DNA of 64,000 bases, taken from positions 682,001 through 746,000 of the forward strand of contig NZ_JAAUVN010000003.1 in the NCBI RefSeq assembly GCF_012030425.1. Direction: 5' to 3'. A program made the position numbers and the translations under genes. Below, piece after piece: positions 26,823-36,003 of the stretch. Origin of the DNA: Sphingobacterium sp. B16(2022) (lineage in GTDB: Bacteria; Bacteroidota; Bacteroidia; Sphingobacteriales; Sphingobacteriaceae). Under the pieces are notes generated by a model. The model was not told where the DNA came from and did not search any database. It saw only the letters and a list, made by a program, of their open reading frames with translations. The first letter of the stretch is position 1; every line of letters begins with the position of its first letter.

Positions 26823-29800
26823 TTAAAGATTAATTTTTGTTCCAATTATCAGTTGAAACGGAATAGGATATAATCCCCCAGCATCAGGATCAATATCCAC
26901 TTTATTACTTTTCCATAAAATACCTAAATTTCTGAGATTTAAATATAACTGCGCATTCTCTATTTTTAAAGGTTGCAGATATCTACGCCCAAAGGAATAA
27001 GAAAAAGTCACATCTTGCAGTCTTATCAGATCTCCTTTTGTGATCAAAGCCTCACTGTATAAATAAGCTTGATCCCGACGCACATTTGTGCTCAAAGGCA
27101 TCGAAGGGATAGTGGTATTCTTTTCGTCACCAGCCTTTTGCCATCTCTCTAAGTAATCAACATGAGTTATTTTATTTGTTCCAAACAAACTATTGTAACT
27201 GATGCTGGGTCTACGAAATACATGTCCAAATTTGTATATTACATTTGCTCCCATTGAAAAACCTTTCCATTCAACATGATTTCTTATAGAACCAAAATAA
27301 GGAGGAGAAGATACACCCACTCGAAGCGCATCCTGTAATTCTAAATTGCTGAAATAAGAATTATAATCCGTTGAAAGTTTATTATCAAGCATTATTAATG
27401 GAGAACCATTTGTCTCATCCAATCCTATCCAAGGTATGGCGTATACTTGATTTACAGCATCGCCAACAACAATAGGCACAGCAGAGACTGATCCGAAAAA
27501 GTCTAATCCTTTTGACGAAAAAGGAGTATAATATCGCGTAACTTCATTACTAACCTTACTGAAAAGCCAATTTGTTTCCCATCGCAATGTCTTATTGATA
27601 TTTATTGTTTTCAATTCAATATCAAAACCTTTAGTCATTACATTTGCGTAGTTGCGCCTATTATCGAGATTATAATTTAATCCTAAGTTGAAGATTCCAG
27701 TAGTTGGATCCAACATATCTTTACCAATTAGATTTGCTCCTTCCTTTTGATACCAATCGAGACTTCCAGAAATTCTATTAGACCAGATGCCGAAATCAGT
27801 TCCAATATTAATTGTATTTACTTTCTCCCATTTCAGATCTGGATTTCCTACGCTCTGTAATCTTCCCATAGATTTTCCATTTATGCTGCTATTTGAATAA
27901 GCAATATATGGTAAAGAAGAAACTGTACGAACCGTATTACCATTAGCACCAATCGTAAAACGCCATTTTAAATTATTCAACCAGTCAAATTTCATAAAAG
28001 ACTCATGAAGCATATTCCATGCAGCCCCCAATGACCATAGAGGAACCCCTTTTTGATTAAAATCCACACCGAATATATTAGAAGCATCCCAGCGTAAGCT
28101 CCCCGAAAGATAATAACGATGCTTATACCCATAAGAGAAGTTTCCGTAGTAGGAAACAAATCGATCAACATACAGCGTACCTGCAGAAGAACCATTTATA
28201 ATACGTGCTGAGCCCATAGGTATTGTTGGGTACACTTGAGTATAATCCAACATCGAGTTAAATACTAATATATCATTGTCATATCCATATAGTTTATTTG
28301 CACCAAGCATTTGTTTTTGTTCTTCACGTATTTCTGCACCTACTATAGCGTTAATCGCATGATTATTTCGAAATGAATAATCAACATTTGCTTGTAGTCG
28401 TCCATAATGAGTCTTAAATTTTGAATTTGATGTATTCAAAATCCCTCCATCAGGTATGGGGCTATTCCCATCCATTTGGGTAAATCTGTTCACTTCATGT
28501 CTCACCAAATAAGACTCAGGAGCATAATATTCTCTTCTACCGCCCTGATCTAATTGAAATTGATAGCGCGCTTCAAAATTAAGAAAGCTAAACGGTTTAA
28601 ATCCGATATGAGAAACCGCTCTCAGATTGCTATTTTGATCGGTTTTATCATTTAAGTTCAATTCGTCAAGTGGTCTATAATGCCAATCTTGAAGCCCTTG
28701 GTTCAAAGCATCATCCGTATAAGCGAACCGATTATTCTTCACTATTGGAAGTGCATTTCCATGTATATCTGCAAGAGTAGCGTAAGTATAAATTTCATCT
28801 AGTCCAGTAGGTCGCAGATCAGACATAGCAACGCCATTATTTTTGTTCTTATGAAAAACACTATTTAATTGAAATGAGAAATTAAACATTTTTGAAAAGT
28901 TGATATTTTCACTTAAGGTCATTGTTAAACGATCTCTAGATTCGTTGACCAGACTGCTATTTAATTTATCCCATCCGGCCGACACATAATATTGTTGTTT
29001 TTCACTCCCCCCAGAGACGCTAACACTTTGCTGGGTAGACACAGCTGGGCGATAAAGATATTTTTGTGCCTCTTTTCGAATATCATTTTGCTTTAGCGAT
29101 TCTATTCTTTCGTTCGCCATCGTTGAAGTAATCTTATTATCAGCTAAATCAAATAAAATATCAACCACCGGAGAGACTGCTGTCCAATTATTTTTTGTAT
29201 ATCTTCCTGCTTCAAAAAGTATTTTTTCCAATTCTATTTGATCAGAAGGAGCTAAAAACTTTTTTGAGTAAAAGAGATCAGGAGTGTTATCTACAGTAAG
29301 ACTAGAATGAATCAATAGTCTTGGCTTTTGATTTATAACACCTCTTTTTGTATTTATTACAATTACCCCATTACCGGCTCTCGCTCCCCATATAGAGGCT
29401 GCAGCCGCATCTTTCAAAAAAGTTATATTATCGATATCATTTGGATTAATAGACTCAAGCTCTCCTTCATAAGGAAAATTATCCAATACAATAAGTGGCT
29501 TAGTTTCACCATGGATAGTCCCCCATCCTCTTATACGAACATCAGGTTTGCTATTGAGAGATCGTACTGTTCCAGGATATTCAAAATTTAAACTACTACT
29601 GATACCTTCAAGTCGACTCCATATATCCGGAGTTTGAATCCGATTGAAAGTTTTATTATCGATATACGAAAATGCACCAGTAGCCCTTTCCTTTGGAATT
29701 CTCTGATATCCTGTCTGTACTAAAACTTCTTCAATTTCATTTACTGATTGTTCCAGTTCCACAGATAATTTCTGATTTTTTAAAATGGGAATTATAATAG

Positions 29801-30023
29801 ATCTATAACCCACCATAACTATTTTCAATGTATCAATAGTATTCGTTTGCTGAATAAAGAAATGGCCAGTCTTATCAGTGGAATATATTTGACCAGATGA
29901 AACAAGTCTAATATTCACTCCTTCCATTGGTTCACGATTTTTTGCATTCGATATATTACCTTTTACTTGACTTAAAGAATTTACTGAATAGCAAATTCCT
30001 AATAAGAAAACAATAATTTTCAT
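26823..30023 (-). CDS. SusC/RagA-family TonB-dependent transporter (third pair)
   Basis: A 1066-aa transporter with a short signal peptide (IVFLLGICYSVNSLSQ), a carboxypeptidase-like domain (~20-90), the plug with NIDNITFLKDAAAASIWGAR-type SusC motif (here preceded by NPND) and a barrel ending FQLIIGTKINL. The plug N-terminus (EEVLVQTGYQRIPKERATGA) has the pattern of the SusC class encoded with TlpA-like thioredoxins. The start overlaps the TlpA stop by 4 bp (ATGA), so the two are co-translated. Confidence 0.94.
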   Translation of the reverse strand: MKIIVFLLGICYSVNSLSQVKGNISNAKNREPMEGVNIRLVSSGQIYSTDKTGHFFIQQTNTIDTLKIVMVGYRSIIIPILKNQKLSVELEQSVNEIEEVLVQTGYQRIPKERATGAFSYIDNKTFNRIQTPDIWSRLEGISSSLNFEYPGTVRSLNSKPDVRIRGWGTIHGETKPLIVLDNFPYEGELESINPNDIDNITFLKDAAAASIWGARAGNGVIVINTKRGVINQKPRLLIHSSLTVDNTPDLFYSKKFLAPSDQIELEKILFEAGRYTKNNWTAVSPVVDILFDLADNKITSTMANERIESLKQNDIRKEAQKYLYRPAVSTQQSVSVSGGSEKQQYYVSAGWDKLNSSLVNESRDRLTMTLSENINFSKMFNFSFQLNSVFHKNKNNGVAMSDLRPTGLDEIYTYATLADIHGNALPIVKNNRFAYTDDALNQGLQDWHYRPLDELNLNDKTDQNSNLRAVSHIGFKPFSFLNFEARYQFQLDQGGRREYYAPESYLVRHEVNRFTQMDGNSPIPDGGILNTSNSKFKTHYGRLQANVDYSFRNNHAINAIVGAEIREEQKQMLGANKLYGYDNDILVFNSMLDYTQVYPTIPMGSARIINGSSAGTLYVDRFVSYYGNFSYGYKHRYYLSGSLRWDASNIFGVDFNQKGVPLWSLGAAWNMLHESFMKFDWLNNLKWRFTIGANGNTVRTVSSLPYIAYSNSSINGKSMGRLQSVGNPDLKWEKVNTINIGTDFGIWSNRISGSLDWYQKEGANLIGKDMLDPTTGIFNLGLNYNLDNRRNYANVMTKGFDIELKTININKTLRWETNWLFSKVSNEVTRYYTPFSSKGLDFFGSVSAVPIVVGDAVNQVYAIPWIGLDETNGSPLIMLDNKLSTDYNSYFSNLELQDALRVGVSSPPYFGSIRNHVEWKGFSMGANVIYKFGHVFRRPSISYNSLFGTNKITHVDYLERWQKAGDEKNTTIPSMPLSTNVRRDQAYLYSEALITKGDLIRLQDVTFSYSFGRRYLQPLKIENAQLYLNLRNLGILWKSNKVDIDPDAGGLYPIPFQLIIGTKINL

Positions 30024-30826
30024 CTCTTTACTCCTTTCTCTCTATAGGTCCAATCTAGGTTCCGAGGCAGTTTTACATCTTCTCCCTCTAGATAACGTCC
30101 TATCATTTCCTCTCCAAAATCCTTAGCATCACTAATGTTTACAACCTTTCTATTTTTAATCCACACAGTTCTACTTATAACATCGCGATCAAAAAAATAG
30201 CGATTGAGCACGTATCCATTTAGACCAATAACAGTTGGGGATTTCCAGCCTCGCTCTAATACAAAAGGTTTAACTTTATAATCGAAATCGAGGTGTACTC
30301 CAATTAAGATTATTTTGTTAGGAAGTTTAGATTGTAGGCTTTCCCATTTTATCATAGACTTAATACAGGGGCTACACCACGTTGTCCAGAAATCTAGTAC
30401 TAACAACTTTTGCGAAGAGAAATCTCGCAATGATATGATTTGTTTTTCACCCAAACTATCAATAACCTGTAAAGATAGATCCAGAATATCATCTGTTAAC
30501 GTATCTCCAATACGTAGTGGATTCACAAATGACGTATCCACCACATATTTATATAGAGGAAATAATCTTACATCATTTTTAGGATTAGACTTGATACGTA
30601 TAATATTAATAGGATCGCTGTAGGGTACAATACGATGTCCATATACCCCACCGCCATTACCTTTTGTCTGAGCATGACTTATACCACTTGTCGAGATAAA
30701 CACAACTATTGTCAGTATTTTAGTTATTAGCAGATACCCTTCTCCCTTAGATTTAAATAGCTTCTGGATCAATTTCCAAAAGCCAATGCTATATATATTT
30801 AATATTTTGATCATATTTTTAGACAT
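30020..30826 (-). CDS. TlpA-like thioredoxin-fold thiol-disulfide protein
   Basis: A 268-aa exported protein: basic N-terminus, membrane/signal segment (LLITKILTIVVFISTSG, ~33-50), a linker domain, then a TlpA/AhpC-type thioredoxin fold with DFWTTWCSPCIKSM near 145-155, so an intact CxxC active site. It probably acts in the periplasm, reducing or shuffling disulfides in material imported by the SusCD pair or in the exported peptide at 25042. It leads the operon. The N-terminal extension is long; a start at the fifth codon is also possible. Confidence 0.85.
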   Translation of the reverse strand: MSKNMIKILNIYSIGFWKLIQKLFKSKGEGYLLITKILTIVVFISTSGISHAQTKGNGGGVYGHRIVPYSDPINIIRIKSNPKNDVRLFPLYKYVVDTSFVNPLRIGDTLTDDILDLSLQVIDSLGEKQIISLRDFSSQKLLVLDFWTTWCSPCIKSMIKWESLQSKLPNKIILIGVHLDFDYKVKPFVLERGWKSPTVIGLNGYVLNRYFFDRDVISRTVWIKNRKVVNISDAKDFGEEMIGRYLEGEDVKLPRNLDWTYREKGVKR

Positions 30827-30850
30827 AATGTGCCCATACTCCAGTTCATA

Positions 30851-30890
30851 CCGAGGGAGACTTGATTCTAAAGTCTTTTTTAGCCCTCGG
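30851..30890 (-). terminator. Nested hairpin upstream of the TlpA operon
   Basis: Outer arms CCGAGGG/CCCTCGG and inner AGACT/AGTCT. It lies 25 bp before the TlpA start and 36 bp after the 87-aa gene, so it may terminate the latter or act as a leader structure. Confidence 0.45.
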
Positions 30891-30925
30891 CAGAAAGGGA
30901 TCTATAAACACTGAAACTTTATTTT

Positions 30926-31189
30926 TTAGTTGCTCTCCGCTAATCTTAGGTAGAACTTTCCTGCTTGAGCACGACTTCTATTCTTAACTAAATGATTAAG
31001 TTGCTCTTTCTTCAATACCACGACTCGCTTTTTAAAAACTCCTTCCGGTAAAAGGCTTATCATAACAGGTTTTTTGAGGATTGGAATACGTTTTTTAGAC
31101 TGGTATGAAAACATTTCTTCCTCTGGGGATAGCGCATAGCTTTCCCTTTTGCTATTTTTTAGCATTCGATTAAGTGTTACGTTAAGCAC
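30926..31189 (-). CDS. Small basic protein, unknown
   Basis: Up to 87 aa (79 aa from the second ATG at 31165). Strongly basic, without signal peptide or membrane segment; the middle reads SKKRIPILKKPVMISLLPEG and the end KNRSRAQAGKFYLRLAESN. I do not recognise a family. It precedes the TlpA operon on the same strand, separated by a hairpin. It may be a real small regulatory protein, but chance is not excluded. Confidence 0.35.
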   Translation of the reverse strand: MLNVTLNRMLKNSKRESYALSPEEEMFSYQSKKRIPILKKPVMISLLPEGVFKKRVVVLKKEQLNHLVKNRSRAQAGKFYLRLAESN

Positions 31190-31985
31190 ATTTTAGCGGG
31201 CTGGACTCTAGAAATCCAGCAACCTGCTATTAACAGCTTAACAGTTAAAAAATAAGATGGAAAAAATGCAATAATATGTCTTCAGTACGTATTAAAATTT
31301 TTCTTCGTGATTGCATTTTATATAATTCGAATAAAAACCGATTCATATTATACAGAAAATCTATACAAATAAAAGCTTAATCATTGTTTAGCAATAAAAT
31401 ATTCGTTACTTTTAATGTGTGAAATTTTAAGGAATCGAAATCCTATTGCTTTTGCGCTGATTGTGAAGCTATGAATCGGTAAAACCAACAAGGGATCGGA
31501 CAGTTAAAATGGCTCTATATTATTATCGCCATTATTCATTGCCCATCACAGGTAGATACGCCCTTTTGGTTTTAATGGATGACAAGCTATTCCGGTTGTC
31601 GGAGCTTGTTTTTTATCAACGCATTGATAGCGCTATGCCCTGCCCGATCCTGGATCGGCAGACGTAAAAATGGATTTTTGGACTCTTTTCTTTTCATCAT
31701 TATTCGGTTAATAAAACATTGGTTAATGAAAATAAGTCTCGTGCGGAAGGTTGTGAAGGTTTATATAAAAGGTAAGCTCCACTATTTTCCACTGACACCT
31801 GGTACGGCAAAGAACCGATGACGCAGTTTCCAATAGGGAGCTTACCCCTTCTAATTGTAAATGTACAAAAAGGATGGGGGTTCACAAACCCTATCATCTC
31901 GCGTCAGTTGAAATTTGCCGTTTCGGTGTCGAGACTACAATCAGGTAACTAATTGATACTCAAATATAAGAATTTAATATTAGTA
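31190..31985. other. Intergenic region with coding-like debris and a long hairpin
   Basis: About 800 bp without a convincing gene. A short frame from 31509 (MALYYYRHYSLPITGRYALL) looks protein-like but stops after ~50 codons. An antisense frame at 31700-31897 overlaps the hairpin element at 31771-31846 and is probably not coding. The base composition is more GC-rich than its surroundings between 31430 and 31930, which suggests imported DNA. Confidence 0.4.
31771..31846. ncRNA. Candidate structured RNA or mobile-element leader
   Basis: Perfect 10-bp arms GGTAAGCTCC (31771-31780) and GGAGCTTACC (31837-31846) enclose 56 nt that have further pairing potential. A second small hairpin GGGTTCACAAACCC follows at 31879-31892. 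The layout resembles the conserved leaders upstream of genes on Bacteroidota mobile elements, but I know no named family for it. Confidence 0.35.
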
Positions 31986-32534
31986 ATGAAAAATAATATT
32001 CAAGAAAACATAGAATCATCTGATTATAAGGATATTAAATTTAAAGAATTTAGAGAATATCTATATAACAATATCAAAAAGAGCAAATTAAATAAAGATA
32101 ATAAAGAAGAAACCAAAGATAGAATTCAAGATTTAATTACTAAGAATGGTAGTGATAAGTTTTTTGGAAAAATGTTCTACATTACTTTAACAGAGCTCAA
32201 GAAAGATATAGATATTGCTTGTGAAGACTTGTTTCATGATTACGAGTATGAAGGAATAAAACCAACGAACAAGAACAATAGTAAATTCTCGATTTTTGTA
32301 TCTGGAATAAGTTTGAATGACGCAGAAATAGCAAACGCCATTGGCGCTAGCGGAAGTAGGGTAAGTAGGGTAAGAAATAATACTGACGAAACAGATTTTT
32401 ATCCATATCAGGTATATGCTCTCGCAAAAATTTCTAATATCCTAGCCAGCCAACTTTTCGACTACTTCTACGGTGATGGCGAACGTCCAGTAATTGGCTT
32501 ATTACCGAAACCAGCTGAGGGAGATACGAAATAA
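31986..32534 (+). CDS. XRE-like DNA-binding protein of an accessory locus
   Basis: A 182-aa protein from the ATG at 31986 (a TTG 11 codons earlier is less likely). The N-terminal ~70 residues are charged and helical. The C-terminal part holds a helix-turn-helix (SLNDAEIANAIGASGSRVSR, then VYALAKISNILASQLFDYFY) and the tail GDGERPVIGLLPKPAEGDTK. That tail is duplicated in two degenerate copies downstream (33485-33559 and 33970-34053). It precedes an Abi-type gene and probably represses the locus. No start-proximal consensus promoter is seen. Confidence 0.65.
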   Translation: MKNNIQENIESSDYKDIKFKEFREYLYNNIKKSKLNKDNKEETKDRIQDLITKNGSDKFFGKMFYITLTELKKDIDIACEDLFHDYEYEGIKPTNKNNSKFSIFVSGISLNDAEIANAIGASGSRVSRVRNNTDETDFYPYQVYALAKISNILASQLFDYFYGDGERPVIGLLPKPAEGDTK

Positions 32535-32573
32535 TGGTGGGCATTGATAACTGAATTAATAAGACAATAAAAA

Positions 32574-32598
32574 AAAGGGATCCTTACAGAATCCCTTT
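32574..32598 (+). terminator. Terminator between the XRE-like and Abi genes
   Basis: AAAGGGAT/ATCCCTTT arms (8 bp) with a 9-nt loop, A-run before and T-rich after. It implies the Abi gene has its own transcript or is read by partial readthrough. Confidence 0.75.
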
Positions 32599-32688
32599 AT
32601 ATCTTATACTTGGTTACATTTCAGAAATGAAAGAGGCTTGACCAAGTCTTACAGTGCAAATATAGTAATTCTTAGACCAATTACCAAA

Positions 32689-33369
32689 ATGAAAATAAAT
32701 CTTAGACATAAATATCTTTCCCGATCAAGATACAATCGGTATTTATATGCCACCCATAATCATAAAGAAAAAGCAAAAAGACTGTATAATGCAAATATTA
32801 GATTGGCACAAGCATTTCATCCATTATTGACCCAATTTGAAGTAATCCTTCGTAATTCCTTAAGTAACATACTAGCGGCACATTTCATTGATACAGATTG
32901 GATTATTAATCAAAAAAATGGATTCATGAGCAATCCCTCTCTTGGACAATCACGTTATTATTTAAAAGAATGCATTATAAAATCCGAACGTAAGTTCAAC
33001 AGAAGAAATACAACCATTACTAATGGTAAGCTATTAGCAGACCAAACATTTGGTTTCTGGATAGCACTATTTCTACCACATCATTATTCTTTGTTGAACG
33101 GAAAACCAATACAAATTTTCCCTCATAAACCTACGAATGAAAACCGCGCTAGTATACATGCCAAATTAGAGAAGATCAAAGATTTTAGAAATAGAGTCAA
33201 TCATTGTGAGCCAATATGTTTCAATGGACAACATATCGACTGTACAGAGGCTACAGAGATCAAACAAATTCTTTATCATTTAATCAAATGGATAGATCCT
33301 GAATTAGTACCATTTTTTACAGCAATTGACAATATCAATAATAAGACAAATCAAATACACAATATTTAA
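32689..33369 (+). CDS. Abi-family (HEPN) abortive-infection-like protein
   Basis: A 226-aa protein from the ATG at 32689 (a TTG at 32638 would add 17 residues). It fits the Abi_2-type layout: NIRLAQAFHPLLTQFEVILR near the N-terminus, LLADQTFGFWIALFLPHHYS in the middle, and KDFRNRVNHCEPICF near 164-178. RNRVNH (R167 to H172) is an R-X4-H motif, the catalytic signature of HEPN ribonucleases used in phage defence and toxin systems. It probably cleaves RNA on phage infection. The neighbouring XRE-like gene could be the control element. Activity is inferred from the motif. Confidence 0.75.
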   Translation: MKINLRHKYLSRSRYNRYLYATHNHKEKAKRLYNANIRLAQAFHPLLTQFEVILRNSLSNILAAHFIDTDWIINQKNGFMSNPSLGQSRYYLKECIIKSERKFNRRNTTITNGKLLADQTFGFWIALFLPHHYSLLNGKPIQIFPHKPTNENRASIHAKLEKIKDFRNRVNHCEPICFNGQHIDCTEATEIKQILYHLIKWIDPELVPFFTAIDNINNKTNQIHNI

Positions 33370-33623
33370 AATAAAATTTTTAATTCAAAAAGACATTCTT
33401 TAGAACAATATCTAACCCAAGCCAACCTTCGAATAGTTCATGATGTTTTGATTTGTTTTCAATAGGCATCATGGATTGTCTTATGCACAATTCTACGCTG
33501 ATGGTGATCGTCCAATTATTGGTTTATCACCGAAACCAGCTGAAGGAAAAGAAAATTGAAAAAGAAGGTCTATCATAAAAATCCATTCCTTTGAAAACTA
33601 AAACTTTTTAGTATATTTAGTTT

Positions 33624-33749
33624 ATGATCGTATTGCATTTTATATATGGAGTTGTAATAGTAATAAATATTATTCAAGTTGTTCTTTTTGTCAGAAAGAG
33701 ACTTGCTAATAAAAAGGCTATTTCCAAAGATTTATCAGCTTCTAAGTAA
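33624..33749 (+). CDS. 41-aa single-pass membrane peptide, type I toxin-like
   Basis: An ATG-started frame encodes a hydrophobic N-terminal helix (IVLHFIYGVVIVINIIQVVL) followed by a basic segment RKRLANKKAISK and a polar tail. Size and layout match small membrane proteins and type I toxins. It ends 62 bp before a terminator. In the second repeat copy the start codon is changed (ATG to AAG) and the frame is ruined, while the downstream tail and terminator are kept. No antisense RNA can be shown from sequence. Confidence 0.45.
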   Translation: MIVLHFIYGVVIVINIIQVVLFVRKRLANKKAISKDLSASK

Positions 33750-33811
33750 GATTGAATAAATTGTAAACTTAGTTGCTTTTCACTTGATTTTTCATCTACA
33801 TATAATAACAG

Positions 33812-33845
33812 AAAGGACTTCGATATTTTTGAAGTCCTTTTTTAT
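33812..33845 (+). terminator. Terminator of repeat copy A
   Basis: Perfect arms AAAGGACTTC/GAAGTCCTTT with a 9-nt loop and T-run. Confidence 0.88.
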
Positions 33846-33925
33846 CAAAACAGGTCTAGTTAAATGACGATAGCTCAAATTTCACAATCTTACTTTTGCA
33901 CTCGGCCTAGAACCATATAAATTTA

Positions 33926-34327
33926 GAATAGTTCATGATAAGTTGATTTACTTTCAGTAGGCATCATGGATTGTCTTAAGGACAATTCTACAGTGATGGC
34001 AAGCGTCCAGTTATTGGCTTATTATCGAAACCAGCTGAAGGAAATGAAAGTGAATGGTAAGGTCTATCATAAAAGGCCTTTCCTTTAAAAACTAAATCTT
34101 TTTAGTATCTTTAGTACAAGATTGTGTAGCGCTTCAAATTTGGAGATTTAACAGTCAAGTTATCCCTTTTTTTCAGGATAAGGCTTTTAAATAAAACATC
34201 TATTTATACAGATTTATCTGCTACTAAGTAAGATTGAATAAATTGTAAATCTTAGTTGCTTTTCACTTGATTTTTCATCTACCTATAATAACAGAAAGGA
34301 CTTCGATATTTTTGAAGTCCTTTTTTA
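33926..34327 (+). repeat. ~400-bp direct repeat, copy B (degenerate small gene)
   Basis: Same order as copy A: detached tail (FYSDGKRPVIGLLSKPAEGN), a decayed version of the 41-codon gene, and the same terminator. The small gene has lost its ATG and carries in-frame stops. Confidence 0.8.
34295..34327 (+). terminator. Terminator of repeat copy B
   Basis: AAAGGACTTC/GAAGTCCTTT arms as in copy A, followed by a T-run; conserved although the gene before it is decayed. Confidence 0.85.
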
Positions 34328-34416
34328 TTAAATCAAGTGTAAACCAAAAATCACTTATTTAAGCAAATTAAAAATGCGAAATTGGTAATCGGCAAGCATT
34401 TACTATTTTATCCATA

Positions 34417-34932
34417 TTACAGGTGATAACGAATCCCTACAGAAAGATAATTGATATCCATAGCATCCTCAAATGGATAGTATTTCACTTTGTAACCTGC
34501 AAAGACCGTACTTTTAACGGGGTTAAAACGATACGAAACTCCAATTGTTGGATTTATAGCTACATAATTTTTCTTAGCATATCCTGATATTTTTTTATCT
34601 TCAAATTCAACAACAATCTTTTGTTTGTAAAAATCTCCTGATAAACCTATTCCACCATAGATATTAAAATTACTTTTCGTTTGGTCATTTATATTGTAAA
34701 TATAATCCGCGCCAACTGTTGTCATATGGACATTACTATAGCCACCAAAAACCTGTATTCCACTGTGATTATTAAGGTCATATTTACCATTTATACCATA
34801 AAAAGTATCATAGGTTGGAGCTTCCAACATCATGTCACTAAAGACACCTATCGAATATTTTGAAATTTGTGCTTTTGTTGTTAAAAAACAAACAAAAACC
34901 ATAAAAAAGGATAGAAGTATATTTCTATTCAT
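34417..34932 (-). CDS. Small outer-membrane beta-barrel protein
   Basis: A 171-aa protein with a signal peptide (ILLSFFMVFVCFLTTKAQ) and alternating beta-strand pattern typical of an eight-stranded OmpA-like barrel (HSGIQVFGGYSNVHMTTVGA, then SVGIRYHL at the C-terminus). It has a single-gene setting next to the decayed repeats. No ligand can be inferred. Confidence 0.7.
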   Translation of the reverse strand: MNRNILLSFFMVFVCFLTTKAQISKYSIGVFSDMMLEAPTYDTFYGINGKYDLNNHSGIQVFGGYSNVHMTTVGADYIYNINDQTKSNFNIYGGIGLSGDFYKQKIVVEFEDKKISGYAKKNYVAINPTIGVSYRFNPVKSTVFAGYKVKYYPFEDAMDINYLSVGIRYHL

Positions 34933-35313
34933 AAGCTATATTTATTAAAAAATTAGTATTCACCATATCGTATTTATATAGTGCGAGTATTAGAATCTCA
35001 ATATTATTATTAAAGTTTTTATACTTTATTACATAAGGTGAATCCCAATAAAAAAGAAATTGTTAAAAATGAAAATTTCATCTACAGGATAAACTAAAAT
35101 TAGTTTTGGAAAATTTTACCAAACATAGGAAAATTAAAGTCGGCAACAAAAAAATCCCACAACTCAAATGCGCAAACGAACATTATAATTGACAAAAATT
35201 AAGGAAAAGATAGTTATCTTAGAGAAGCACAAGAATATATCAACAGATTACAGATAATTTTTTTAAATTTAATCTTATTGTAAACTGCTAAAATTAACGA
35301 CCGTCCTACAATT
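34933..35313. other. AT-rich intergenic region, nothing recognised
   Basis: About 380 bp between two divergent genes. I find no gene, hairpin or consensus promoter, though promoters for both genes must lie here. Confidence 0.6.
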
Positions 35314-36003
35314 TTGAAAAGAGAATCACTGTGCAACAGGTTTGCCATACGTGGCTATTTGCTACTTTTACTTTTGATGCAATTTGGATTACCAGCTTTA
35401 CCACAGGCTAGACAATCCAGCAGTCCGGTTGTGCCCCCCGCCATTAAGATGGATAAATCCATATTGCGGGCATTACCACAGGCTATGCAACCCAAGAGTA
35501 TGGTTTTCTCCACTCGCCCTGAGGCGGAAAGTAAGAGCCAAAGAAGACCTTTGATTATTGATTCGATTTCTCCCTGTTATGTTTTAGATATTGATCCTGA
35601 AGAGGAGGAGGGTGTTTTTACAATCACAACGATACCACCCGCACCAAATAAGGGAATAAAAGTTTACCTCCAGCAATTAGCCACAACAATGGGTCTGCCT
35701 GCAGTTAAACCCAATAAAGGTCTAAAATCTGACTCAATCAGTGTTCAGTTTCTTATATTCAAGAATGGTTGGATCGCTGCTTTAACAAACACAGAACCAA
35801 ATACCCCTACCCCTAGCCACGGAGTCATACTGCATGCAATCAAAAAAAATGCATGCGTTTGGAGGCCCGCCTTGCAGGCAGGAAGACCCGTGGTATACCT
35901 ACTAAAAATGGTGATCTACTATAGCAGGGATGATAAGGGAAATATCCTGTCGTTAGATAATCTTTACTATCGCCCTAGCGCCAACATCCAAAAAAAATCA
36001 TAA
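35314..36003 (+). CDS. Secreted protein with TonB C-terminal-like domain
   Basis: A 229-aa protein starting with TTG; this start gives a full signal peptide (basic LCNRFAIRGY, then LLLLLLMQFGLPALPQA), whereas the first ATG would cut it. Residues 30-100 are Pro/Ser-rich and low complexity. Residues ~110-225 resemble a TonB_C/energy-transducer-like fold, with VWRPALQAGRPVVYLLKMVI as the best match to the WxPAxxxGxPV motif. No transmembrane anchor other than the signal is seen, so it may be a free periplasmic variant. Its last ~90 bp and 115 bp of downstream sequence are duplicated at 37997-38188. Confidence 0.5.
   Translation: MKRESLCNRFAIRGYLLLLLLMQFGLPALPQARQSSSPVVPPAIKMDKSILRALPQAMQPKSMVFSTRPEAESKSQRRPLIIDSISPCYVLDIDPEEEEGVFTITTIPPAPNKGIKVYLQQLATTMGLPAVKPNKGLKSDSISVQFLIFKNGWIAALTNTEPNTPTPSHGVILHAIKKNACVWRPALQAGRPVVYLLKMVIYYSRDDKGNILSLDNLYYRPSANIQKKS

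Larger units (their letters stand above)
33431..33845 (+). repeat. ~410-bp direct repeat, copy A (intact small gene)
   Basis: Copy A contains a detached C-terminal tail of the XRE-like protein (FYADGDRPIIGLSPKPAEGK in frame), then a 41-codon gene and a terminator. Copy B follows at 33926-34327 with the same order of parts. Confidence 0.8.

Noticed and set aside
31700..31897. 65-codon minus frame over the hairpin element
   Set aside because: It lies inside the inverted-repeat element and its content (FCTFTIRRGKLPIGNCVIGS) seems a by-product of that structure; no start context or neighbours support it.
33431..34327. Insertion sequence or transposon
   Set aside because: The repeats carry no transposase, no terminal inverted repeats and no clear target duplications.
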